Below, in pieces: positions 8,611-17,223 of a DNA stretch of 64,000 nucleotides. Each line of letters starts with the position of its first letter. Within the stretch, counting starts at the first letter, position 1. The stretch is from Streptacidiphilus sp. PB12-B1b (lineage in GTDB: Bacteria > Actinomycetota > Actinomycetes > Streptomycetales > Streptomycetaceae): the NCBI RefSeq assembly GCF_014084125.1, contig NZ_CP048405.1:3410001-3474000 (forward strand). Reading direction: 5' to 3'. A model generated the notes under the pieces. It saw only the letters and a program-made list of their open reading frames with translations. It was not told the origin of the DNA and did not search any database. Position numbers and translations under genes: made by a program.

Positions 8611-11169
8611 TCAGAACTGCGTGCCGACGGTGACTCCGGAGAAGTCCGTCACCGCGTAGAGACTGACGTAGCGGTAGCCGGCCGTGGCGTTGGTGACGGT
8701 GAGCGTCTGGGCGGTGGTGCCGGGGTTGGTGGACGAGGCCGTGTAGGTGCTCGGCGAGGCCCAGGCGTCCGGGTCGTAGTAGAGGGCGGCGGTCCCGGTG
8801 CCGCCGGAGCTGGTGACGGTCAGGGTGGAGGTTCCGGCCGGGAGCCAGAGGTAGAAGTAGGCCGTGTTGCCGGCCGTCTCCGACACGTTGGAGCGCGAGC
8901 AGTTCTGACCGAGCGCGTCGGTGCGCGGGTCGGTGCAGGTCGGCAGGGTCGCGGCGGCGGTCACGGTGACCGAGGCCGGGGTGCTGGCGGTCCGGCCGAT
9001 GTTGTCGGTCACCGTCAGGTCGACGGTGTAGGTGCCGGCCGCCGCGTAGGTGTGCGTCGGGTTCTGCTGGTCGGAGCTGCTGCCGTCGCCGAAGCTCCAG
9101 TGCCAGCCGGTGATGCTGCCGCCGCCGGTCTGCACGGAGGTGTCGGTGAGGCTGACGGTTGCGCCGTTGACGGACGAGTCGAACAGCGCCGTCGGGCCCT
9201 GGGCGTAGCAGGCACCGGCCGCGCAGGCGGTGAGCCAGCTGTCGAAGTCGGCGTCGTAGCCGGTGCCGATGCTGTTGTAGACCTGGTAGGCGCCCTGGAA
9301 GTCACCGGTGCGGAAGTGCGAGAGCATGGCCTGGACCACGTCGGGGTGCTTCTCGAACATGTAGCGGACGGCCAGGTAGCCCCACGGGTAGGTGCGCACC
9401 GTGTCGGAGTTGTCGTAGGTGTTCTGGAAGATGGTGCTGAGCTTGTACGTGTGCTGGGCGGCTTCCGCCATCGCCTGGGTGTCGGTGGTGTCGCGGTAGG
9501 TGTAGGACTCGTACTCGGCGACGCCCTCGATCCACCAGATGTCCGGCACGACCAGCTCGTCGGAGAAGGTGCCCTTCATGTCGTAGATGCCGTCGAGGTA
9601 GTGCGTGTACTCGTGGTTGAGGTTCCACACGTTGGCCGGGAAGCCGTCGTTCCAGGACTTGCGGTACATCACCGACACCGGCTGGTTGTTCGGGTCGGTC
9701 GCGTCCATCAGGGTCTCGCCACCGTTGTCGGTGTCGTTGCCGAAGATGGCCCAGGAGTAGGTGACGTAGTCGGCCTGGTTGGCGAAGATCGCCAAGGTGA
9801 TGGTCTTGCCGTACGGGTTGACCGGGCCGCTGTCCTTGACCAGGTTGTGGAAGAAGGTGTCCTCTCCCCGCAGGCTGGTGCAGACCGTGCTCAGCTCGGC
9901 GGCGGTGAGGTCCTCGGTCTCGATGGTGCGGTTGTCGCAGACCAGTTGGTGCGTCAGCACCGTCGAGGTGAGGGTGGCGGCCAGGGTGCAGGTTCCGTAG
10001 ACCGAGCAGTGCGCGGCGTCGTAGGTGTTCGCGTCGTACGCGGTGTGCACCCAGAGGGGGCCGGTCACACCGGTGATCGTCGAGGCGCCGAGCACCGCCT
10101 TCACCTGTTGTCCGGCCGCCGCCCCGACGGCGCCGCCGTCTCCGGCGGCCCGGCCCAGGTCGTTGCCGGCGTTGACCACCAGGGAGCCGTCCGCGCCGGA
10201 GGCGGTGGCCTTGTACTTCGTCGCGAAGGAGCCCAAGGCGGCGAGGATGCTCGGATCGGCCGCGACCGCGCTGACGAAGGTCGGGTTCCAGTTGCCGCGC
10301 CACAGCGGTGCGAACAGGACGGCGTTGACAGCCGCGTCCATGCCGGTGACGGAGTCGTCGGCGCTGGTGTAACCAGCCAGGACCTTCTTGTAGACGTTCA
10401 GGTAGTCCGCCTGCAGGTTGGCGCTGTCGGTCAGCACCAGCGCGTCGTAGAGCACCTGCGCGTTGGCCGCGGTGACGTCCTGCCAGTGCGTGCCCCCGAA
10501 GAAGGCGTTGAGGGCGGCCTGGTTGGCCGAGGTCAGAGTCGCGTCGTAACTGCCGACGTCTGTCGGGTCGTTGGACTGCACGTACCAGCCGGCCCGCAGG
10601 AAGAGCTCCAGTTGCCAGATGCCGGTCGAGTCGTCCCCGGTGTAGCCCGAGGCCAGCGCCTGGTAGGCGCCCGCGACGGTGAGCATCTGGGGTTCCTTGA
10701 AGACACCGCCCGCGTCGCTGCCGGTGAGGTTGAAGAGCGTGTTGACGCAGTCGGAGGTCGAGCTCTCGACGAAGGAGGCCAGCGCGCTGCCGGTGCGGGT
10801 GGTGAAGTCCGCCGGGGTGCAGCTCGCGGTGTCGGCGGCCGTCCTGCGGGAGGACTTCGGCGGCTGGGCCGAGGTGCGGGGCGGCAGCGGGCGCTGGGCC
10901 TGGGCCAGTTGGGCCGGGGGCAGCGGGGAGGCAGTCAGGGCGGCGGTGTCGGAGGAGGGGACGGCGGTGCCGGGGAGGGTGGCGCCGAACGGTTTGGGGG
11001 CGGTCGGCGCGGCGTGCCCGTGCCCGGGTGTCGTGGCGGTCGCGGGTGCCTTGGCGTGCGTGGGGGTCGGGGAGGCGACGGCTGCCGAAGCCGGCAGGAG
11101 GAACGTGGCGGTCACGCAACTCGCGGCGACGCCGGCCGCGAGGATGCGGAGGGGTATGCGCAGGCGCAC
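8611..11169 (-). CDS. Secreted M9-family collagenase-type metalloprotease with PKD and PPC domains
   Basis: 852 residues from GTG 11169, preceded by AGAAGGGCC; the alternative upstream frame lacks a ribosome site. A signal peptide (RLRIPLRILAAGVAAS, Ala-rich) is followed by a Pro/Ala linker. Then comes the helical M9 N-terminal activator region and the M9 catalytic core with the zinc motif HEYTHY (HExxH) and the downstream glutamate in WWIEGVAEYESY. Near residues 640-725 lies a PKD domain (WHWSFGDGSSS). The C-terminus is a pre-peptidase C-terminal (PPC) beta domain that often binds collagen. The order is that of secreted bacterial collagenases. Zinc ligands and catalytic Glu are present, so activity is expected. 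The name collagenase is family-based; gelatin or other protein substrates are possible. Confidence 0.92.
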   Translation of the reverse strand: MRLRIPLRILAAGVAASCVTATFLLPASAAVASPTPTHAKAPATATTPGHGHAAPTAPKPFGATLPGTAVPSSDTAALTASPLPPAQLAQAQRPLPPRTSAQPPKSSRRTAADTASCTPADFTTRTGSALASFVESSTSDCVNTLFNLTGSDAGGVFKEPQMLTVAGAYQALASGYTGDDSTGIWQLELFLRAGWYVQSNDPTDVGSYDATLTSANQAALNAFFGGTHWQDVTAANAQVLYDALVLTDSANLQADYLNVYKKVLAGYTSADDSVTGMDAAVNAVLFAPLWRGNWNPTFVSAVAADPSILAALGSFATKYKATASGADGSLVVNAGNDLGRAAGDGGAVGAAAGQQVKAVLGASTITGVTGPLWVHTAYDANTYDAAHCSVYGTCTLAATLTSTVLTHQLVCDNRTIETEDLTAAELSTVCTSLRGEDTFFHNLVKDSGPVNPYGKTITLAIFANQADYVTYSWAIFGNDTDNGGETLMDATDPNNQPVSVMYRKSWNDGFPANVWNLNHEYTHYLDGIYDMKGTFSDELVVPDIWWIEGVAEYESYTYRDTTDTQAMAEAAQHTYKLSTIFQNTYDNSDTVRTYPWGYLAVRYMFEKHPDVVQAMLSHFRTGDFQGAYQVYNSIGTGYDADFDSWLTACAAGACYAQGPTALFDSSVNGATVSLTDTSVQTGGGSITGWHWSFGDGSSSDQQNPTHTYAAAGTYTVDLTVTDNIGRTASTPASVTVTAAATLPTCTDPRTDALGQNCSRSNVSETAGNTAYFYLWLPAGTSTLTVTSSGGTGTAALYYDPDAWASPSTYTASSTNPGTTAQTLTVTNATAGYRYVSLYAVTDFSGVTVGTQF

Positions 11170-11286
11170 TGCTGGCCCTTCTGAGTGGGGGTCACATCCG
11201 GCGGTGAGTGGATCTGTGGAGCTTTCGGTCCGAAGCGTGGGAGAACGCGAGGTGAAGCGTGCCACCGGCCGCATGCCAATACAATG

Positions 11287-11296
11287 TGACATGTCA
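11287..11296. promoter_or_regulatory. Palindrome upstream of the collagenase gene
   Basis: TGACATGTCA is a perfect 10-bp palindrome, extended by flanking near-symmetry (aatgTGACATGTCAtat). It lies 118 bp upstream of the protease start in the AT-richest part of the gap behind the LysR gene. It is a candidate operator; the LysR protein encoded just upstream is the obvious but untested binder. Confidence 0.45.
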
Positions 11297-11366
11297 TATG
11301 AGCTCGTCGACCGAGCCATAACACCGCCCGGGTCGGGCGCGGGTCGGGCGGCTTGTGATCGGCCGC

Positions 11367-12326
11367 TTACGGCCGGGCGCCCCAGTAGGTCCGGGCGGCC
11401 CAGGTCTCGAAGTGCGGCGAACCCGCCGTCAGCTCCCGGTAGGCGGCGACCGCGGCCGTGTAGAGAGTCTCGGCCAGCTCGCCGCCCACCGTCGCGGGCC
11501 GCCAGACGAGCAGGTACCTGGCCCGGAGCGGGGTGCCGGCCAGGGCCTTGATCGTGACGGCGGGGTGCGGCCGGGCGGTCGCCTGCACGGTGGAGACGCC
11601 CAGGCCGGCCGCGATCATGTCGCGGAGCTCCCCGCGGTCGCCGAGGAACTCGTGCACCGCCGCGGGCGCGAAACCGGCTGCGGCGCAGGCGTCGTAGAAG
11701 ACCCCCGGCCACCCGGCGCCGTCGTCGGGGGTGACGAACCAGGGCTCGTCGGCGAGATCGGCGAGCGCCACCTCGGGGCGGTTCCGCAGCCGGTGCCCGG
11801 CGGACAGGGCGACGAAGGTCGGCTCGGTGACGATGCCCCGGTGCTCGACGGCGTCCGAGTGGCGCAGTTCGATGCCGGGGTAGTCCACCGCGATCGCCGC
11901 GTCCAGGCTGCCCTGTTCCAGCTGTTTGACGATGTCGGAGGAGCGGTAGACGCTGCTGACGGCGATCCGCAGCTCGGGCAGGCGGCTGCGCATCCGGGTC
12001 AGCAGGCCGGGTAGCATCGGCGAGTTGGTCGCGGCCAGTCGCAGCTCGCGGCGGGCCGGTGAGGCGCCCGCGACCGTCTGGCGGCCCAGGCCGTCGGCTC
12101 TGGCCAGCAGGTCCCGGGCCGCGGCCAGCACCTCGAGACCGAAGCCGGTGGGCTCCACACCGGAGCTGGTGCGCACGAACACCGGCGCCCCGAGGTGGGC
12201 CTCGATCCGGCGCAGTTGGGTGCTGGTCGCGGGCTGCGAGGCGCCGAGCATGACGGCGGCCCGGCCCACGCTGCCGGCGTCGGCGATCGTGCACAGCACC
12301 CTCAGGTGCCGGAGCTCCAGCTCCAC
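11367..12326 (-). CDS. LysR-family transcriptional regulator
   Basis: 319 residues from GTG 12326, chosen because GGGAGGGCAGC precedes it and the winged-helix domain starts at once (VELELRHLRVLCTIADAGS). The helix-turn-helix is at residues ~15-60 (AAVMLGASQPATSTQLRRIE). The rest is a LysR substrate-binding domain with the usual RELRLAATNSP start and FVTPDDGAGWPG in the second lobe. It is co-oriented with the collagenase gene 197 bp downstream, so it could control that protease. It probably also controls itself through the inverted repeat upstream. The inducer is unknown. Confidence 0.92.
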   Translation of the reverse strand: MELELRHLRVLCTIADAGSVGRAAVMLGASQPATSTQLRRIEAHLGAPVFVRTSSGVEPTGFGLEVLAAARDLLARADGLGRQTVAGASPARRELRLAATNSPMLPGLLTRMRSRLPELRIAVSSVYRSSDIVKQLEQGSLDAAIAVDYPGIELRHSDAVEHRGIVTEPTFVALSAGHRLRNRPEVALADLADEPWFVTPDDGAGWPGVFYDACAAAGFAPAAVHEFLGDRGELRDMIAAGLGVSTVQATARPHPAVTIKALAGTPLRARYLLVWRPATVGGELAETLYTAAVAAYRELTAGSPHFETWAARTYWGARP

Positions 12327-12371
12327 GCGCTGCCCTCCCGTGCGCGGCCTGCGGGCCACGCGTCCTCGCGC

Positions 12372-12397
12372 ATGCCATGGCACGCATAACATGGCAT
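12372..12397. promoter_or_regulatory. Inverted repeat upstream of the LysR gene
   Basis: ATGCCATG (12372-12379) and CATGGCAT (12390-12397) are perfect inverted repeats with a 10-bp spacer, about 45 bp upstream of the LysR start. Spacing and position fit a LysR-type autoregulatory site. Confidence 0.55.
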
Positions 12398-13015
12398 GTG
12401 CTTGCCACATACCATCGCGTCCGACTGATGCAGCGTCAAGCCCGTTATCAGGTACGGGTGGGGCCCGGGAGACGGCGAGCGCCACCGGCGGCGACCGGTT
12501 CGTTTCAAGATCAACCACGGAAGTGCTTCATCACATCTTGACTCTCTCCCCCTGTGCGGACACAGTCATGCACATCAGTGCTATGTGACATTGCACTGGT
12601 GCTTCTGCTGCCTTTTCGCCCCCTTGTCTGCGCCCCTTGGGGACCACCATGACCTCGCTCCTCGCGGACGCCCCGGTGTCGGAGGCCACTGAACCGACGG
12701 CGCGCCCACCCGGGCGCCCCCGCCAGGCCCGCTCTGCTTCGAGTGCACCGGCGAGGGCCAGCGGGCCATCGGTGCCCCCGACCCGCTGATCGTGGGAGCT
12801 GCCCCCACTCTCCTGGAAGCCGGCGAGGACGGCGCCGACCGATCGCTGGGCCAACGGACCGATGGCGTGCAGGGGAGCGCCTTCCGAAACAGCACGGCCG
12901 AACGACTAATCTGGAGCGCACGCCGAAAAGGCTCGTGGTCGGCTCTCCCCAGCGGGCGGCTGGTCGGCCGCAGTCAACGCCATCAGTCCTGCTCGCTCAG
13001 CAGAGGAGTTCATCC
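12398..13015. other. Region without a supportable gene
   Basis: About 600 bp between the LysR gene and the oxidoreductase. Overlapping open frames are low-complexity Arg/Pro/Ala and have no ribosome site or recognisable family. A short frame at 12649 (MTSLLADAPVSE) is possible but weakly supported. Confidence 0.4.
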
Positions 13016-13918
13016 GTGCGGTTCGGATTGTTCGGGACCGGCCACTGGGCGGCCCGGACGCATGCGGCGGCGATCGACGCGCACCCGGGGTCCATGCTCG
13101 CCGGGGTCTGGGGACGCGACCGCGCCAAGACGGAAGCCCTGGCCCAGCGTTACGGCGCGCCCGCCTTCCACGACGTGGACGAGCTCATCGAGGCGGTCGA
13201 CGCCGTGGCGGTGGCGTTGCCTCCCGACATCCAGGCCGGTATCGCGGCCCGTGCCGCATCGGCCGGGCGGCACCTGCTCCTGGACAAGCCGCTGGCGCTC
13301 AGTCTCGCGGACGCGGACCGGGTGGTGGTCGCCGCCGAGGCGACCGGGATCGCCTCGGTCGTCTTCTTCACCTTCCGCTTCCGTCCCGAGGTCGACGCTT
13401 TCCTCGCCTCGGCGACAGCCACCGGCGGCTGGCACGGGGTCCGCGCCACCTTCTTCGCTTCGATCTTCGGCGGTCAGAGTCCCTACGGTGGATCCCAGTG
13501 GCGCCGAGAGCAGGGCGCTCTCTGGGACGTCGGCCCGCACCTGCTGTCCCTCGTCCTTCCGATCCTGGGCCCGGTGACCGAGGTGGCCGCAGTGGACGGT
13601 CCCAGGGGAACCGTCCATGTCCTGCTCAAACACGCGGACGGAGCCGCCGGAACACTGTCGCTGACGCTGGACGCGCCGCCCGAGGCGACCGGGTTCGAGA
13701 TGGTCCTCCACGGCGAGAGCGGCTTCGCGGAGTTGCCGCAGAGCGGCGGGGACGCGGTGGCGGCGTTCCTTACGGCCCTCGACCGGCTGCACGAGGAGGT
13801 CAGGACGGGGACCCGCGGCGGCGGCTGCGACGTCCGCTTCGCCCGCGATGTGACCGCTGTGCTCGAAGCCGTCGGAACTGCCCGGGCCGAGGCACGGACG
13901 GTGCGGGTAGTCAGCTGA
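13016..13918 (+). CDS. Gfo/Idh/MocA-family NAD(P)-dependent oxidoreductase
   Basis: 300 residues from GTG 13016, placed by the ribosome site AGAGGAG. The N-terminal Rossmann fold starts VRFGLFGTGHWAARTH (G-x-G-x-x-A). It is followed by the family signature LLLDKPLALSLADA, in which the lysine of E/D-K-P is the usual catalytic lysine. The C-terminal alpha/beta domain carries GALWDVGPHLLS, whose Asp and His match the family active-site pair. Members oxidise sugars, inositol or related polyols; nothing in the neighbourhood fixes the substrate. The gene looks complete and monocistronic. Confidence 0.9.
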   Translation: MRFGLFGTGHWAARTHAAAIDAHPGSMLAGVWGRDRAKTEALAQRYGAPAFHDVDELIEAVDAVAVALPPDIQAGIAARAASAGRHLLLDKPLALSLADADRVVVAAEATGIASVVFFTFRFRPEVDAFLASATATGGWHGVRATFFASIFGGQSPYGGSQWRREQGALWDVGPHLLSLVLPILGPVTEVAAVDGPRGTVHVLLKHADGAAGTLSLTLDAPPEATGFEMVLHGESGFAELPQSGGDAVAAFLTALDRLHEEVRTGTRGGGCDVRFARDVTAVLEAVGTARAEARTVRVVS

Positions 13919-14277
13919 GCGGCACTCCACGCCCCCAGCACGAGCACGGATGCCGGACCGGCAGCACGCCTGGACGGGTGCCGCGACGGAGGGCTACCGC
14001 CGGATCCGCAGAGCGGGAGCGCTTGTCCCGGGCTTGAGGTCAACCGGCACGGGGACCGGCGGTGTCGGCGGGCTGGGTGGTGGAGGGCCATGACCAGGGC
14101 GTCGTCGTCATGGCTTCCGCCGGGCTCGGCGTCGCGCGCCCGTGCCGCCTCGACGTCCCGTCGCCAGGGTCGCGCCCACCAGCGTCACCACGGCGGTGGC
14201 AGGTCGCGACGGGAGCAGCTGGTGTGGGTTGGTTACGGTGGGGTAGTGGGGCGTGTGCCCCGTCTGTCCCTGGCTTC
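13919..14277. other. Intergenic region
   Basis: 359 bp with no convincing gene. The permease frame is open upstream of its chosen start, but the translation there is low complexity and lacks membrane character. Confidence 0.35.
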
Positions 14278-15546
14278 GTGGAGTCCGTCCTGAACAGTGC
14301 TGTTGCCGAGATCGTGTCCGTCGCCCTGCTGCTGGGGGTGCTGGCGTTCGCCGTGGCCCGCCCCAAGGGGTGGCCCGAGGCAGTGGCGGCGGTGCCGGCC
14401 GCTGCCGTGGTGGTCGTGGCCGGCGCGGTGTCGCCTTCTGAGGCGTGGGCGCAGACGCGCACGCTGCTGCCGGTGGTGGGATTCCTGGCGGCGGTGCTGG
14501 TCCTGTCCGAGCTGTGTGCGGACGAGGGGCTGTTCACCGCTGCGGGGGATCTGGTGGCCCGCGTCTGCCGGGGTAGCGCGGTGCGGCTGCTGGGCGGGGT
14601 GTTCGCGGTGGCTGCGCTGACCACGGCGGTGCTGAGCCTGGACGCGACAGTGGTGCTGTTGACCCCGGTGGTGTTCGCCACCGCGGCCCGGGTCGGGGCC
14701 CGACCGCGCCCGCACGCGTACGCGACGGCGCACCTGGCCAACTCCGCGTCGCTGCTGCTGCCGGTGTCCAACCTGACGAATCTGCTGGCGTTCACTGCCA
14801 GCGGCCTGTCCTTCACCCGCTTCGCCGTCCTCATGGCGCCGGCGTGGCTGCTGGTCATCGCCATCGAGTACTTGGTCTTCCGCCGCTTCTTCGCCGCCGA
14901 CCTGGCCGCCCCGACCCGGCCGGAGCAGTCCGGCGAGCGGCCGTCGGTGCCGGTGTTCACGCTGGTGGTGCTCGGGCTGACGTTGGCCGGGTTCGCCGTG
15001 ACGTCCTTCGTCGGCGTCAACCCGGCCTGGGCCGCCCTGGCTGGCGCGCTGGTGCTCGGTGCGCGGGCGCTTCGCCGCAGGACGACCACGATGCCGGGCC
15101 TCCTGAAGGCCACCAGCCCGCTGTTCTGCCTGTTCGTCCTGGCCCTGGGCATCGTGGTCAAAGCGGTGGTCGGCAACGGTCTGAACACCGCCGCCGGACA
15201 CCTGCTGCCGCACGGCACGAGCCTGCCCGCACTGTTGGCCGTCGCCGCCCTCGCGGCCGTCCTGGCGAACGTGATCAACAACCTGCCCGCGATCCTGGCC
15301 CTGCTACCCATCCTCGCCGCCAGCGGACCCGGTGCGGTCCTGGCCGCACTGATCGGCGTGAACCTGGGACCCAACCTCACGTACGTCGGATCGCTGGCCA
15401 CCCTTCTGTGGCGGCGCATCCTGCGCGAACACGACACCGACGCCGACTTGGCCGACTTCACCCGCCTCGGCCTGCTGACCGTGCCTTCCACCCTGCTGGC
15501 GGCCACTGTGGCACTGTGGGCAATGCTCCAAGCGACCGGAGGCTGA
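14278..15546 (+). CDS. ArsB/SLC13-type ion permease
   Basis: About 422 residues from GTG 14278; other upstream starts in frame exist, so the N-terminus is uncertain. The protein is almost entirely hydrophobic with roughly 10-12 membrane segments in two halves. Family-like blocks are SLDATVVLLTPVV, HLANSASLLLPVSNLTN and LANVINNLPAILALLP, followed by GVNLGPNLTYVGSLATLLW. The paired N-x-x-N/D-L-P and SxxNLTN-type hairpins are characteristic of the ArsB/NhaD/SLC13 ion transporter superfamily. Arsenite, citrate or other anions are possible; there is no arsR or arsC gene nearby. Its stop is one base from the start of the universal stress gene, so the two are probably translated together. Confidence 0.85.
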   Translation: MESVLNSAVAEIVSVALLLGVLAFAVARPKGWPEAVAAVPAAAVVVVAGAVSPSEAWAQTRTLLPVVGFLAAVLVLSELCADEGLFTAAGDLVARVCRGSAVRLLGGVFAVAALTTAVLSLDATVVLLTPVVFATAARVGARPRPHAYATAHLANSASLLLPVSNLTNLLAFTASGLSFTRFAVLMAPAWLLVIAIEYLVFRRFFAADLAAPTRPEQSGERPSVPVFTLVVLGLTLAGFAVTSFVGVNPAWAALAGALVLGARALRRRTTTMPGLLKATSPLFCLFVLALGIVVKAVVGNGLNTAAGHLLPHGTSLPALLAVAALAAVLANVINNLPAILALLPILAASGPGAVLAALIGVNLGPNLTYVGSLATLLWRRILREHDTDADLADFTRLGLLTVPSTLLAATVALWAMLQATGG

Positions 15547-15547
15547 C

Positions 15548-16054
15548 GTGAGCGTGCTCGTGTGGATCACCGAGGGAACCTGGCAGGCTGCCGTCGACGC
15601 CGCCCGCACCCACACCCCCACCAGTGCCGACATCACGCTGCTGTACGTCACCGGCGACGACATCGCCGCAACCGCCCACGGCTCCTTCGCCGCGCTCCTG
15701 GGCCGCAGCCACCGCGAACGCGACCCCGGTACGCGAGTGGAGGCCCTGGAGGAAGCTGCGGCAGCGGCCCTGCTCGCCGCTGCCGCCGAACGCCTGAACC
15801 ATCCCGGTGTCACCTGCCGGCACCGTCACGGACGCGTCGAACGCGAAGTCGTACGCGAGGCTGATACCGCTGACCTGCTCATCTGTGTACGGGACGGCGA
15901 CCGCAACCGCCTGGGCCCGCGCAGCCTGGGCCACGCCACACGCTTCGTCGTCGACCATGCGCCCTGCGCCGTCCTGCTGGTGTGGCCCGAACCCGCCCCT
16001 GGCATCGACTCACTGCCGCCTGCCCCACCAGAGCCGCCACCGCACCAGCCGTGA
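15548..16054 (+). CDS. Universal stress protein (UspA family)
   Basis: 168 residues from GTG 15548, one base after the permease stop. It has an alpha/beta fold with a C-terminal signature GPRSLGHATRFVVDHAPCAVLLVW. In quoted part, GPRSLGH replaces the usual G-x(9)-G-S/T nucleotide loop, and VLLV is the final strand. The coupling to an ion permease suggests a regulatory or stress role for that transporter. ATP-binding ability is uncertain because the N-terminal loop is not canonical. Confidence 0.82.
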   Translation: MSVLVWITEGTWQAAVDAARTHTPTSADITLLYVTGDDIAATAHGSFAALLGRSHRERDPGTRVEALEEAAAAALLAAAAERLNHPGVTCRHRHGRVEREVVREADTADLLICVRDGDRNRLGPRSLGHATRFVVDHAPCAVLLVWPEPAPGIDSLPPAPPEPPPHQP

Positions 16055-16122
16055 CCGCACGCGGTGCTCAGCGGGACTCAGGGCAATCCTGACGCCCGCC
16101 GGCCTCGTCCGCGCTCGTGCGG

Positions 16123-16722
16123 TCAGTGGTGGCCGGAGAAGATCTCCTTCGCCTCGCGGACGGCGTAGTAGACCAGGACGAAGCCTGCCAGAGGGTCCGC
16201 CCACCACCAGCCCATGGCGGCGTTGAGGACCAGGCCCAGCAGCACGGCAGAGGCCAGGACGCCGTCGATGAGGGTGACATGGCCCTCGGTCCGCAGGACG
16301 GTGCTGTCCAGGGCGGCGCCGGTTCGGGCCTTGCCCGCAGCCAGGGCGAATATCACCAACGCGGTCACCGCGGTCCACACGATGCCCAGCGCGGAGTGGC
16401 GGGGATGGAAGCCGGCGGCCAGGACCACGGTGGACTGTGCCAGCAGGTAGAACGCCAGCAGCGCGAATGCCCCGCCGATCAGCCGTAGGGCCCGGCGCTG
16501 ACGGTCCACGCCGGCGCCGGACAGTTCCCAGATCACCACGGTCGACGCGCCGATCTCGATCAGGGAGTCCAGACCGAACCCGGCCAGCGCGACCGAACGA
16601 GCCGAGACCGCTGCGACAGTCAGCACCACGATGCCGACGACGTTCCAGCTGAGCGTTGCGTATTCGAGGGCGAATCCCCGCCGCAGCAGGCGGCTTCGGT
16701 CAGTGTCATGGGAACCGGTCAC
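16123..16722 (-). CDS. Cation transporter, CDF-like six-helix membrane protein
   Basis: 199 residues from GTG 16722. Six hydrophobic segments are visible. The segment ALAGFGLDSLIEIGAS resembles helix 2 of cation diffusion facilitators, with the metal-ligand Asp and Glu of the D-x-x-x-E type. Helix 5 carries LRTEGHVTLIDGVLASAV with a second H-x-x-x-D pair. The C-terminal cytoplasmic domain of classical CDF proteins is absent; the protein ends soon after helix 6 (VREAKEIFSGHH). It is likely a heavy-metal efflux protein or a relative. The gene converges on the universal stress gene. Confidence 0.8.
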   Translation of the reverse strand: MTGSHDTDRSRLLRRGFALEYATLSWNVVGIVVLTVAAVSARSVALAGFGLDSLIEIGASTVVIWELSGAGVDRQRRALRLIGGAFALLAFYLLAQSTVVLAAGFHPRHSALGIVWTAVTALVIFALAAGKARTGAALDSTVLRTEGHVTLIDGVLASAVLLGLVLNAAMGWWWADPLAGFVLVYYAVREAKEIFSGHH

Positions 16723-16805
16723 CGCGCGAGTATGCCAGCCCCTGCCGGATGCGGCCCACCGCAGGGAGACCGGGGATCGAGGTAGCCGGCTCGGGGTGGC
16801 CGGGT

Positions 16806-17180
16806 CTACCGCGCGTAGGGGTCGGTGATCTCGCGGAGTTGATCCAGGATCTGGTGCAACAGCGTGAAGTTGCGGGTGCCCAGGTAGGCCTTCCACTCCG
16901 CGTAGATCTCGTCGAGTGTCGCCGTGGCCACCTCGACCGCCCGCCGGCTGCGCTGCTCGATCACGATCAACCGGGCGCGGCCGTCCGTGGGGTCGGGGAC
17001 GCGGCGGACATAGCCCAGGCGTTCCAATTGATCGACCAGCACGCCGGCGCTCTGCTTGGTCATCTGCGCCTGGTCGGCGAGGTCCGTAGGACGCGAACCG
17101 TACGGGGAGACGCGCTGGAACACCCGGCTCTGGGCGAGGGTCCAGTCGTCGAACCCGCTGGATCCGTGGCAGAACGACAC
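16806..17180 (-). CDS. MarR-family regulator, short N-terminus
   Basis: 124 residues from GTG 17180. A stop lies in frame 18 bp upstream, so no longer form exists. The winged helix is clear: LAQSRVFQRVSP, DLADQAQMTKQSAGVLVDQLERLGYVRR, split here for length, with the wing DPTDGRARL. The first dimerisation helix of MarR proteins (about 30 residues) is missing, so the gene may be truncated or the dimer unusual. The gene is divergent from efeU with only 43 bp between them, and the iron box lies in that gap. It may act on the iron-uptake operon, or it may simply share its promoter region. Confidence 0.75.
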   Translation of the reverse strand: MSFCHGSSGFDDWTLAQSRVFQRVSPYGSRPTDLADQAQMTKQSAGVLVDQLERLGYVRRVPDPTDGRARLIVIEQRSRRAVEVATATLDEIYAEWKAYLGTRNFTLLHQILDQLREITDPYAR

Positions 17181-17198
17181 CCCCCTTGCGCGTAGTGG

Positions 17199-17217
17199 TT
17201 AGGGGTGCCTTACCTTA
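17199..17217. promoter_or_regulatory. DmdR/IdeR (DtxR-family) iron box
   Basis: TTAGGGGTGCCTTACCTTA matches the 19-bp consensus TTAGGTTAGSCTAACCTAA at about 13 positions, with both conserved TTAGG and CCT/A half-site elements. It ends 7 bp before the efeU start and sits upstream of the divergent MarR gene. Iron-loaded DmdR repressing ferrous uptake is the expected logic. Confidence 0.8.
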
Positions 17218-17223
17218 TCCTCT

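Noticed and set aside
14062..14277. N-terminal extension of the ArsB-type permease
   Set aside because: The 72 extra residues are low complexity without membrane character; GTG 14278 directly before the first helix was preferred.
16052..16125. Inverted repeat TGACCGCACG ... CGTGCGGTCA between convergent genes
   Set aside because: The 54-base loop makes a terminator unlikely, and the arms overlap coding ends; left out as possible chance.
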